26,577 bases of DNA from a virus: positions 1-26,577 of IMG/VR virus record IMGVR_UViG_3300009705_004212. One strand, written 5' to 3'. The notes beneath the pieces are model-generated. The model was not told the origin of the DNA. It worked only from the letters and a program-made list of their open reading frames with translations, and made no database searches. Each line of letters starts with the position of its first letter. The stretch's first letter is position 1. Shown here piece after piece: positions 1 through 8,609 of this stretch. The position numbers and the translations under genes were made by a program.

Positions 1-1
1 A

Positions 2-616
2 AACTCTTCAAATGGTAAAACCTCATTTAGGATAGAAAATATTTTTTGTGGAAGTAAAGAGCCAATAAAGCATTCTTTCTTAAAAGATAAAAATAAAAAT
101 ATATCAACAAAGGCTTATGGCATTCTGTTTCCAATAAAAAGAATTGGTAATGAGAAAATGACTCCATTGTATATAGATATTTGGACAGATTCTGATGTGT
201 GCATGAATAATATAATTTGTAATAAATTATCAAATGTGAAAGCAACAGACCCCGTGTCCAGTGATGATATTTATTATAAGTGTATTTTTCTACTACCTAT
301 GTGGAAAGTTTTAGAAGCTTCTTTCCTGGATGATGGCATAAAGATGTTTTTATCTAAAATTTATAATTTAGATATTGAAAAATTTAATGATATAGACTTT
401 AATGATAAAAAAAATATATCGAAAGAATTATCATTCTCTGAAGGTTTTGCGAATATAAACGATAGCAAGAGCTCTATATTAGTTCCGAGCACGAGATCTG
501 AGGAATTCTTTTTTTCCACAAATCGTGAAAAGATACAAAACCACATAATTAATGTGTCTGGGTATAATGAATATGTTGAAAATTATACTATTAATAATCG
601 CGCAGTTAATGTATAA
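2..616 (+). CDS. 3' end of an unknown protein, 5' end outside the window
   Basis: The frame is open from base 2 to the TAA at 614-616 (204 residues). The gene therefore begins upstream of the window, and the internal ATG at 158 should not be taken as its start. The sequence is rich in Asn, Lys, Ile and Asp, with a short hydrophobic stretch around CIFLLPMWKVL and no Cys-pair or nucleotide-binding motif that I recognise. It ends 44 bases before the giant gene at 661 and reads in the same direction. The Asn/Lys-rich composition matches the other AT-rich genes here. I do not recognise the family; a virion or accessory phage protein is possible but unsupported. Confidence 0.75.
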   Translation, partial: NSSNGKTSFRIENIFCGSKEPIKHSFLKDKNKNISTKAYGILFPIKRIGNEKMTPLYIDIWTDSDVCMNNIICNKLSNVKATDPVSSDDIYYKCIFLLPMWKVLEASFLDDGIKMFLSKIYNLDIEKFNDIDFNDKKNISKELSFSEGFANINDSKSSILVPSTRSEEFFFSTNREKIQNHIINVSGYNEYVENYTINNRAVNV

Positions 617-660
617 ATCTTCACATTAGTACTTGTCATAACAAACCTGGGTTTTATTAA

Positions 661-3600
661 ATGAAAAAAGAAAAAAGATTAACTTTATTAAGAAAGTATT
701 TTAAAAAGTCTGCAACGGATAAGTCATCTGATGAGCCTAGGGTTTCCCCTGTTATAGTCAGGCTAATTACAGATCTGCTAGAGCTTCATGAAGAGGGCGC
801 TCTTTCGGAGATTAGCGATGAGGTCTCAGGGTCAGTTATTGAAAACCTATTGGGGGCATACGAAAGGCTTAGCGCCGGAAGAGATGATTCTGAGGGGTTG
901 CTTGTAGAAGATTACGACGTGCTTGATACAAGTGGAGACCGGATTAGTGACGACAGGTATGTGCCGGAAGATGAAGATGACTGGCTTGCGGAGGAGCATG
1001 AGCCTGGGGCTACGGTACAGACTACCATGCAGGAGGACTATGAAAACGTTCTGTCGGACTATGATGAAGTCATCTATACGATAATAGAACAATCATTTGG
1101 CGAGGGAGATATAGAGACTGGCATTGAAAATATGATATCAGAGGATAAAGACTTTGTCTCATCCTATGTATCAAGTGCTTTCTCAACCCTAAGCAGGGCT
1201 CTCGATAGTCTGGATAAACATTTTCCAACGGATTCGTTTTCAGGTAGCAGTGATAAGGAGCTGGCCAGCAGAATAAAGTACATAGAAACGTACAGGGAAG
1301 AGGTAAGGGGTATGTACAAAAACCTTAGTGGCCTTTCCGGACTTGGCAAAACCATAGAGAATGCGAATGACGCTATATCAATCCTGAGAGGCTATAGAGA
1401 GGGCCGAAGCGGTGGGACAGTTGAGGAGCCCGCTGGTGATCCTGGTGGCGAAACAATGATATTTGGACCAGACCGGCAGCCGGGGAAGCCCGGTCGGAGA
1501 AAGATTCGCCCCCTCGACGACCCTGCGGGGAAGGCCTCCAAGCGTAATAAGAAGTATTTGTTAACAGAGGAAGTTGCGCCATCCCGTGTTATGAATGATC
1601 ATTCTAATATCGATCAAGAAGACTTAACGACTGATTGGTCAGTTGTTTCCAGCCAGCTATCTTCATTTTCTGAAGGATTTTTTACAGATGTTGATTCCGA
1701 TATTTTAAATGGCGTAGAAGATAGGATGACCATAGAGCAGAAAGAGCTGCTTATTAGAGATAATTTTGAAAAGTTTGCTACAAATCTTTCTAGTGAGATA
1801 ACTTTAATAAGGAATAGGCTGATAGATACTTCAATTGGGTTTGGTGGACGCATATCTAATGAGGCTAACATCAGCAAGGCAATATCTAGCTTGAATAACC
1901 TATATGCATCCTTATGGGTTTGGGATCAGATAAATAAGATAAGAATAAAGAGTATGGACATAGGGTATGTAAATACGATCAAGATATCTGGAACATACAG
2001 TATCATCAGGCACCTTAAGTCTGTCGGAAGATCCACGCTAAGGAATTTCGTGGAGAGCGCAATTATATGCTCAAGAACAAAGCTTATGTTTAGGAAGGTT
2101 AGGAATGACGAGGGAGCTTATGACGAAGACTTAACCGCTAGGTTTATGCAAGAGGTTGTAAATCAAATTATAAATAAGATGTCTGCCGCCATTAAAGATG
2201 GGAGTAATAAAGAAAATATAATTAAGTATATAGGTACGATTCCGATAAACCAAACCTTGTTGCGAATAAATGCCAAAAATATTATAGATGTAGAATCCGG
2301 GGTTGTCGCATCAAAGACTGTTGTTAATAACAAGTATACAAAGTGCCCTGTGTGTAGCAAACAAATACTTTGGGGATTAAATGGTGGTGGTTCAGATAAG
2401 GAGAAAATCGATAGGTTTAAGGAAAAAAATCTTGGTAATTTTAAGTATGTTCAATATTCCTTTTATAGGGCCGATGGATCTCTAATAGATATAAATGACT
2501 TAATCGAACCTTCAAGCACCTTAATTAGTGACGCCGATGCAGACGCCGATGCCGATCACGGATGGAAGTCTAAGGAGTATTCCGGAACAAAAACGTGGAT
2601 AGAGATAAGCAATATGATCTACTCTGGAGACAAGAGTGACCACGCAGAGGGCCTGAGAAGAAGGTCCGAAGTGCTTGCTTACTTTGGCGGAGAGCCGCTG
2701 AATAATGGAGAGGAGGTAAGAATAAGGGACTCTAGGTTTGGCTGCCCATATGATTCTGAGAATGACCACTGTGGACTTGCGGTTTCTGAAGACGGAGATG
2801 AGTTTATGTTCGGATGGAATGGATCCGGCAGGACAGTTATTTCTGGTGATAAAAGCAAAGGGCCTACTAGACTTGATTTTTATGGCAAGAGAGATGGAGA
2901 TAATTATTATACAAACTCAATAACCGAAGGCAATGAGCAGAACGCGAACCATATGGCTAAAAAATATGGAAATGGTGGATATAAGTTTTCAAAGCATTGC
3001 TTCTCATGCCCATGCAGAATTACTCAAGACGTTGCAAAAGATGATGGCAAATTTTTATATAAATATAATTATATGGCGATACCGTACTTTGGAGTGCACT
3101 CTGCAGATAATATATCTAATTATGAATTATGGAAAGAGAAGTCTCCAATAGGGCTTCCGACAGCCCCCGATGGTAGTGTTGATGATACAATTGGTGATAA
3201 TACGGTTGGGTATGTTATTTGCGGTGCATCAACATCTCTGTCATCTTTCTCCAGAAGTGGACAGCTCTCTATCAGCTCTCTTTTTCAGTCGATATATGAA
3301 GCAGAGGGGTCTGGAGACAAACCAAGGGGAACTGCGAAGAGGCTTTCTGAATGGCTAATATCAAATGGCGTTGACCCATTTGATATATATGAGTTTGTAC
3401 ATACTGGAAAATACCACTCTGTGGATTTAGAGATTCCTCCAGGGGAAGGGGAGGCATCGGACCCGATTCCTGCCGCATCTTTGCCAGAGGGTTTTTTCTC
3501 ATCACCGGCTGACCGAGGATATACAGATCTTTATATGAGTGAGCAAGACCCTAAGCCGCCCGCCTTGGATGAGAAGGGAACTGTGGTACGAAGAAGGGGC

Positions 3601-6600
3601 GGTGTCGACAACAAGGAAAGTGCGCTTATACGCAGAAGTAGGAGAAGAAAAAACAATCTTAAAATTATAAACATTACATCTTCTTTGGATATAAATAAGT
3701 CAAAGAGGTTGCACAAAATATCGGAGCTTTTGTCTACAGCTATGGCCAAGTCGATTGACTCTGATATATATGACATCATCGGAGGCTTATCCCTATCATG
3801 TCCTAATGGACATAAGTTTTCCATATCTCAGAGTATTAACTTTGCGAATAATAATATGGCAAGAAAGATAAGGGGGATGACGAGGATAGGTGAATATAGT
3901 TCTGAACATAATGCTCTAATGGCAAATGGATCATTTGAAAATTATAAAAAATTAGGAATTATAAAGGAGGTTTCTGATTTCGATAACCATCAGCAATATG
4001 ATAAATGGACGGTATCATCATCGTCAAAAAGAGACCCGTCAAGGCTATCGTTCCTTGGGCCGGATGGTAGGTATTATAAAATAAGTGAAGTGTGGAACCC
4101 TGGAAAGGGTGGCTTTTTGGCTACAGCCTGGAACACTAGATCTACCGCAAGGGCTCCTTACTCATTTACTGATCCGATAGTTGAATTTAGAATGAACTAT
4201 GAGCTATCAGACAAAGAGTATGTTAAATCAAAGTCAACCACAAAGGGAGAGGATGATTCTGGAGAGTCCTCGGCTTTAGAAGGGGAGATGGTAAGATCAG
4301 TTGAGGAATCTGTTGGTGGAGAGGAAACAAACGTCACCGATGATGCAAGGACAATAGACGAGCAACTTTCAGAGGGCTATCATCTGGTTCAGCCAATACC
4401 TCATCCAAGCAGGCTTTCTGCGAACGCAGATACCGTTAGGATCCAGGTAAAGCAGCTCTCTATATCTGTTGAGTCTATTTTAAATGTAATAGCCCAATGG
4501 AGGGATAACGCAGTCGACTCTTCGTTTAACATGGCTTTTGCATATCCAGAAAACATTTGTTGCACTGAGGATGACTACCGGACTATAAAGACGAGCATTC
4601 CGGAGATAATAGACATTGCTGTTGGGCCAGAAGACCTGGAGAAAACCTCCCTACAGGTATTTGAAGATCTGAAATCAAACTTGTTTGATTCATATCTAGA
4701 TGGTGTTGATTTGAACAGAATTCATTTAATGATTCCAAATTATACATATGAGTATGTATCAAATATGATATATGAAAATATATCGAGTTCGTTAAAATCT
4801 GTAATTGGGTTAGAATATAATGATGAAATCAGACTAGATACAAAGTCCGAAGCCTTTTCTGACATAGTCAACATACTCTTTCCGTTAAAAAGATTTAGCC
4901 CGGTGTCTCAAAAGGCAAGTTACGGCAAGGAGTTAGTGAGGAAGGAGTTTATAGGGAAGTTATACATGGTTGCTTCTGCAATATATTTATCCAGAGCTAT
5001 GGAGAAATACGCAAATAATTACCATAATCCGGCGTCATCAAATTATGTTGGATATAGATTGCCATTAGACTTAGACGCAAACTCTGCTTTTAATGTGTCA
5101 AAAGAGCAGATATCTGGATTTCCGTCAGAAGTCATAAGGGATCTGGAACGCGGAACAGATCAGCTCCTAGACGCAAATGGAGGCATTGTCGGGGAAATAC
5201 AATATGATGTGGATGAGTCTGGGGCTATTTTGAATGAGGATGAAATATTAAGAAAGATTAAATCTGCATATCACTTCTCAATAAAAGAAGATTTGGAAAA
5301 TATAGATAGCATAGTCTTCTCCAGGGATGTTTTAGACGCCGCTAGGGAGTATATATCAAACATGGCGATCGACAAGATCATAGAACCCATATCTAATACG
5401 GACAGTGTTTTGCAATATATGGATGAAAACGGCTATGTTAAAATAGATGATGGAAGTTATTCATATGAAGACAGGATTAGGGCAATATCAGGCATACTAG
5501 ATCAGGCTAGGGCGATTGAGGATAAGGGGGTTAGGTCTCATAAAGCGGGAGCTAAGAACAAACAGCTTATGTCATTTTTGACAGAACATGGTATAGACCC
5601 GGTTTTCTATAGGAATAAAACAATCTTTGATGCAATGACCTCTTCCTCTCAGGTTGCAACAGTAAGCTTTAGGCCATACATGGATGAGTGGGAGGGACCT
5701 AGCGGTCAGGATTATGTTCAGCCATATAAGCCTCAAATTCCATCTTCTTTAAAAATTATGTTTGCGTACCCAACAAAAGAAACTGTTGCCGCCCAGAAGG
5801 ACTTTTTTAACAAAGATACGATGACTATTAGGGCCTTCATGAGATATCCGATAATATCTCTGCCATCACACAACAGTGGGTTTTTAGTATCGCAGAAACG
5901 AGGAACTGAGGTTGGCCATTTTGTTGTGTCAAGGCTAAGGCCGCTGGGCTCTAGGACGGCAAAGATAGAGGGCCAAGAGCTTCAGGATTTTATATCTTCA
6001 AAAAGGTTGTACGAAGTTGATGCATATACAGAAATGCTGGATAATATGGGCTTTAATATATGGTTTGTCTCTCAACTAGAATACCCCGCGAAAGGGGTTT
6101 CTTCCAAAACATATTCACCATTATTTGGGCATCTTGATAGCGAGGGGAGCCCCAAAAAAGATCTCAAGGCAAACATTTCAAGCATCTTGGATCATCCAGC
6201 AACAGAGGCTGGGGTGGATGAAAATGGAAATGATTTTTACATAAATTCATTATTCAATTATGATAGCAGGTTGTGGCAAATTGGAAGGGTTGGGAAATCT
6301 AGTGCCACTGGCGCTGTATTTTCGTATCCAATATCTGAAGAAAATCTTATGAGGTATGATAGTCCAATCGGAGTGATCCTTCCTTTTGATCTATCACCAT
6401 CGTCATCAAACATGGGTACGAACCAGGAAAGGAATCTGGCCAAAGTGTTTAGGAATGCGCTTCCTATAGCAGATATAAACTTTATTGTCGAGATTGACAA
6501 TATGCCAATAGATATAGGGTTTCTTGTCCAAAAAACGAAGGGGGCGTTTCTGAAAGGCCTTTCTGATATAGATAAAAGTTATAATTCATATAGGGCAGGG

Positions 6601-7818
6601 GTCAATAAAATAAAGTCTAATAGCTCTACTAGTGCGGAAGAAAAGTCTCAATTGGAAATGGACGAAGCGATGAAGTTAAATGATAGAGCCGCTGGAACTG
6701 TAAATTCAATATCTAGGCTTAATTATTCAGTAAGAACATCTGAGTCTGCATCCAAAAAGCGTTCGGCGCCAGCAATTCCCGGCAGCGATCCTTACGTGTC
6801 TGCTATTTCAAAGCTGGATACTCCAATTTGGAGATCGTCAATTAGGCCGTCAATACCCCTCGTGGATCCTCAGACTGCGTACAGGTTGGTAAGCGGAGAA
6901 CAATACAGTATTTCTGGACTAGTGCCAGAGCTAACGTCCGAAGAAAAGAACGCCCTTTATAAGTTTATTGTTGATGTATATGGATTAAACGTAATTGGAA
7001 AAGTATTTTCGCCGCTAATGGAGCGAGGTGTTGGCTCGACGTTATCACCAGAAGAGACGCTGGACTTAGAAAATGTTGTGAAGGATTATGCCGAAAATAA
7101 ACTTGGATTCGAGCTTACCGATGATGAGTATATGGGTCGCAAAAAAGTAAAGGGCGCCAGGGATAAGGGAACTCCGGCAGAAAGGGTACAGCTTATTTTA
7201 GACAAGCTCAATGCGCTAAGGCCGAATGTGGTCGGCATTGGGAAAAAGACAAGCCTTACAGTTAAGAACAACAACCACCTTGCAAACGTTATGGGAATCG
7301 ATCCTGGAATGTATTACAACCTATCCCAAGAGTCGGCCATATCTTACGTGCCTGTTTCTGTTCCGGTTGAGTTATTTGGACAAGAGTGGAAGAAGGGCTG
7401 GACCCCTATAGATACGAAGACTGTCTTGCAAACTAGAGATGTGCAAAGAGGTTATAGGGTAGACGAAGACGGTAGAAAAATTCCAGTCAGGGATTCGCTT
7501 CTTGCCGGAAGAATTAGCGCCGCAACATTAGATTATTTCCGTGGAACACAGACGGGGGATGTTGCGAGCATAGATCAACATGGCGCAGAGATGTCAAAAG
7601 TTGTTCCTGGCACAGCATCCGGTGTAGAGGGCATTGTCGGATTGGCGACGAAGATGAAGAGGAACTTATTATTACACATGGAAAGAAGACTCAAGGGTTT
7701 GAGCATAGAAAAATTAAGTGAAAAAAATGATTTATTAAATAAAATTTCTTACAGGCGGAGGAGACTCTTTAGTATAATTAAGACCAATGGGCATGGTGCC
7801 GATTACAAACTTAAATAA
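661..7818 (+). CDS. Giant 2385-residue phage protein with Cys-pair zinc-site candidates
   Basis: A single uninterrupted frame codes for 2385 residues, so the gene is clearly real, but I do not recognise the family. Residues about 55-115 are very acidic. Residues about 250-300 form a Gly/Pro/Arg-rich linker, and residues 624-632 are an Asp-Ala alternation (DADADADAD). Metal-site candidates are C562-x2-C565 (CPVC), C695 with H703/C704, H779-C780-x2-C783-x-C785, and C1047-PNG-H1051. A basic patch lies near residue 985 (RRRG and RRSRRRK). No signal peptide, long membrane segment or polymerase-type DxDGD motif is seen. The sequence before the ATG has no good Shine-Dalgarno. Size, position and the N-terminal YFKKSA motif shared with later genes suggest a virion protein, for example an injected or core component. 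This is inference. Confidence 0.9.
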   Translation: MKKEKRLTLLRKYFKKSATDKSSDEPRVSPVIVRLITDLLELHEEGALSEISDEVSGSVIENLLGAYERLSAGRDDSEGLLVEDYDVLDTSGDRISDDRYVPEDEDDWLAEEHEPGATVQTTMQEDYENVLSDYDEVIYTIIEQSFGEGDIETGIENMISEDKDFVSSYVSSAFSTLSRALDSLDKHFPTDSFSGSSDKELASRIKYIETYREEVRGMYKNLSGLSGLGKTIENANDAISILRGYREGRSGGTVEEPAGDPGGETMIFGPDRQPGKPGRRKIRPLDDPAGKASKRNKKYLLTEEVAPSRVMNDHSNIDQEDLTTDWSVVSSQLSSFSEGFFTDVDSDILNGVEDRMTIEQKELLIRDNFEKFATNLSSEITLIRNRLIDTSIGFGGRISNEANISKAISSLNNLYASLWVWDQINKIRIKSMDIGYVNTIKISGTYSIIRHLKSVGRSTLRNFVESAIICSRTKLMFRKVRNDEGAYDEDLTARFMQEVVNQIINKMSAAIKDGSNKENIIKYIGTIPINQTLLRINAKNIIDVESGVVASKTVVNNKYTKCPVCSKQILWGLNGGGSDKEKIDRFKEKNLGNFKYVQYSFYRADGSLIDINDLIEPSSTLISDADADADADHGWKSKEYSGTKTWIEISNMIYSGDKSDHAEGLRRRSEVLAYFGGEPLNNGEEVRIRDSRFGCPYDSENDHCGLAVSEDGDEFMFGWNGSGRTVISGDKSKGPTRLDFYGKRDGDNYYTNSITEGNEQNANHMAKKYGNGGYKFSKHCFSCPCRITQDVAKDDGKFLYKYNYMAIPYFGVHSADNISNYELWKEKSPIGLPTAPDGSVDDTIGDNTVGYVICGASTSLSSFSRSGQLSISSLFQSIYEAEGSGDKPRGTAKRLSEWLISNGVDPFDIYEFVHTGKYHSVDLEIPPGEGEASDPIPAASLPEGFFSSPADRGYTDLYMSEQDPKPPALDEKGTVVRRRGGVDNKESALIRRSRRRKNNLKIINITSSLDINKSKRLHKISELLSTAMAKSIDSDIYDIIGGLSLSCPNGHKFSISQSINFANNNMARKIRGMTRIGEYSSEHNALMANGSFENYKKLGIIKEVSDFDNHQQYDKWTVSSSSKRDPSRLSFLGPDGRYYKISEVWNPGKGGFLATAWNTRSTARAPYSFTDPIVEFRMNYELSDKEYVKSKSTTKGEDDSGESSALEGEMVRSVEESVGGEETNVTDDARTIDEQLSEGYHLVQPIPHPSRLSANADTVRIQVKQLSISVESILNVIAQWRDNAVDSSFNMAFAYPENICCTEDDYRTIKTSIPEIIDIAVGPEDLEKTSLQVFEDLKSNLFDSYLDGVDLNRIHLMIPNYTYEYVSNMIYENISSSLKSVIGLEYNDEIRLDTKSEAFSDIVNILFPLKRFSPVSQKASYGKELVRKEFIGKLYMVASAIYLSRAMEKYANNYHNPASSNYVGYRLPLDLDANSAFNVSKEQISGFPSEVIRDLERGTDQLLDANGGIVGEIQYDVDESGAILNEDEILRKIKSAYHFSIKEDLENIDSIVFSRDVLDAAREYISNMAIDKIIEPISNTDSVLQYMDENGYVKIDDGSYSYEDRIRAISGILDQARAIEDKGVRSHKAGAKNKQLMSFLTEHGIDPVFYRNKTIFDAMTSSSQVATVSFRPYMDEWEGPSGQDYVQPYKPQIPSSLKIMFAYPTKETVAAQKDFFNKDTMTIRAFMRYPIISLPSHNSGFLVSQKRGTEVGHFVVSRLRPLGSRTAKIEGQELQDFISSKRLYEVDAYTEMLDNMGFNIWFVSQLEYPAKGVSSKTYSPLFGHLDSEGSPKKDLKANISSILDHPATEAGVDENGNDFYINSLFNYDSRLWQIGRVGKSSATGAVFSYPISEENLMRYDSPIGVILPFDLSPSSSNMGTNQERNLAKVFRNALPIADINFIVEIDNMPIDIGFLVQKTKGAFLKGLSDIDKSYNSYRAGVNKIKSNSSTSAEEKSQLEMDEAMKLNDRAAGTVNSISRLNYSVRTSESASKKRSAPAIPGSDPYVSAISKLDTPIWRSSIRPSIPLVDPQTAYRLVSGEQYSISGLVPELTSEEKNALYKFIVDVYGLNVIGKVFSPLMERGVGSTLSPEETLDLENVVKDYAENKLGFELTDDEYMGRKKVKGARDKGTPAERVQLILDKLNALRPNVVGIGKKTSLTVKNNNHLANVMGIDPGMYYNLSQESAISYVPVSVPVELFGQEWKKGWTPIDTKTVLQTRDVQRGYRVDEDGRKIPVRDSLLAGRISAATLDYFRGTQTGDVASIDQHGAEMSKVVPGTASGVEGIVGLATKMKRNLLLHMERRLKGLSIEKLSEKNDLLNKISYRRRRLFSIIKTNGHGADYKLK

Positions 7819-7834
7819 CATGCCTGGAGGCGTT

Positions 7835-8116
7835 ATGGATAACAGCATTAATATTTTTGAAGAAGAGGCTAGGCCGAATAATCTAAACGGAATAGACGTA
7901 GACATTGTTCGCTCTATGGTGAAGCAGATGAGCGAAATTGATGAGCAGATTAAAGACCTGAGGGCAGACAAGAAGGAGTTGATTGGTGACTTCATTGATA
8001 ATCATGACGTTCCTAAGAAGGAGATCATGATTGCAATTAGAATGCTAAAGGGAGATATAGATCCAGATGTAACCTCATATTTGTATGCAAACTTAGCGGA
8101 CATAGTTGATATTTAG
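7835..8116 (+). CDS. Small helical charged protein, unknown
   Basis: This 93-residue protein starts at the ATG at 7835, which is preceded by GGAGG at 7826-7830 with 4-base spacing. The in-frame ATG at 7787 would overlap the giant gene and has no ribosome binding site. The centre (MVKQMSEIDEQIKDLRADKKEL) is a charged heptad-like helix, followed by a second helical part containing VPKKEIMIAIRMLKG. A helix followed by Lys-rich turns loosely recalls small nucleoid-type proteins of the GapR/DUF2312 kind, but no diagnostic residues allow that call. It sits directly before the hydroxylase and DNA polymerase genes, so it may be expressed with them. Confidence 0.7.
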   Translation: MDNSINIFEEEARPNNLNGIDVDIVRSMVKQMSEIDEQIKDLRADKKELIGDFIDNHDVPKKEIMIAIRMLKGDIDPDVTSYLYANLADIVDI

Positions 8117-8125
8117 GGCATATTT

Positions 8126-8599
8126 ATGGTAGGATTTGCTCTTGGATGGATATATGGCCACCTTTTTGAGTGGGCTATACACAAATACGTGCTGCACTCT
8201 AGCCGTTGTAAAAAAAAGAATAATATTTTATCATTTCATTTTTTAGAACATCATTCTAATGCCAGGGCAAATAATTTTACAGACTCATCGTATAGCGGAC
8301 TTCCAGTTAATCGGGATTCTGCAGGAAAGGAGGCCTTATCCTTGCTCTTAGTTCTTATCATACACGCTCCCTTGCTGTATATATCAAAAGGATTCTTTTT
8401 AGCGCTAATGGTTTCTTTAGCCGAATATTATTACAAGCACAGAAAGGCTCATACCAATCCGGAGTGGGCCAGGCATAATCTTTCATGGCACTACGAGCAT
8501 CACATGTGTAAGGATCAAGATTCTAACTTTGGAGTTAGGTCAGACTGGGTAGATGTATTCTTGGGAACAAGAAAATATACAATAAACAATCTAAAATAG
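8126..8599 (+). CDS. Fatty acid hydroxylase / sterol desaturase-like membrane di-iron protein
   Basis: The 157-residue protein carries the histidine clusters of the membrane-bound di-iron fatty acid hydroxylase superfamily: H19-x4-H24, H38-x3-H42-H43, H105-x3-H109 and H122-x2-H125-H126, with a further H117. A hydrophobic hairpin at about residues 70-100 separates the two halves, and an N-terminal hydrophobic stretch (residues 1-18) precedes the first cluster. This is the arrangement expected for an enzyme whose iron centre faces the cytoplasm, with substrate in the membrane. Members hydroxylate or desaturate fatty acids, sterols or carotenoids using oxygen; the substrate here is unknown. The protein is shorter than most members (often over 200 residues) and close to a minimal catalytic unit. 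It sits between a small unknown gene and dnaE, so it is a probable auxiliary metabolic gene. Confidence 0.85.
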   Translation: MVGFALGWIYGHLFEWAIHKYVLHSSRCKKKNNILSFHFLEHHSNARANNFTDSSYSGLPVNRDSAGKEALSLLLVLIIHAPLLYISKGFFLALMVSLAEYYYKHRKAHTNPEWARHNLSWHYEHHMCKDQDSNFGVRSDWVDVFLGTRKYTINNLK

Positions 8600-8609
8600 G
8601 AGCTTACGT

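Noticed and set aside
158-616. A complete gene starting at the ATG at 158
   Set aside because: The same frame is open back to base 2 without a stop and no ribosome site precedes 158, so it is the tail of a longer gene.
612-618. TATAAAT upstream of the giant gene as a T4-type late promoter
   Set aside because: Such AT-rich strings are frequent in this sequence, and no consistent set of copies was found before other genes.
2530-2556. Asp-Ala codon run as a microsatellite or CRISPR-like repeat
   Set aside because: It is a short in-frame low-complexity stretch with variable codons and no spacers.
661-7818. Giant protein as a virion RNA polymerase
   Set aside because: No DxDGD catalytic motif or other polymerase signature was found.
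7787-7834. Upstream ATG for the small gene after the giant protein
   Set aside because: It overlaps the giant gene and has no Shine-Dalgarno, whereas GGAGG sits correctly ahead of 7835.
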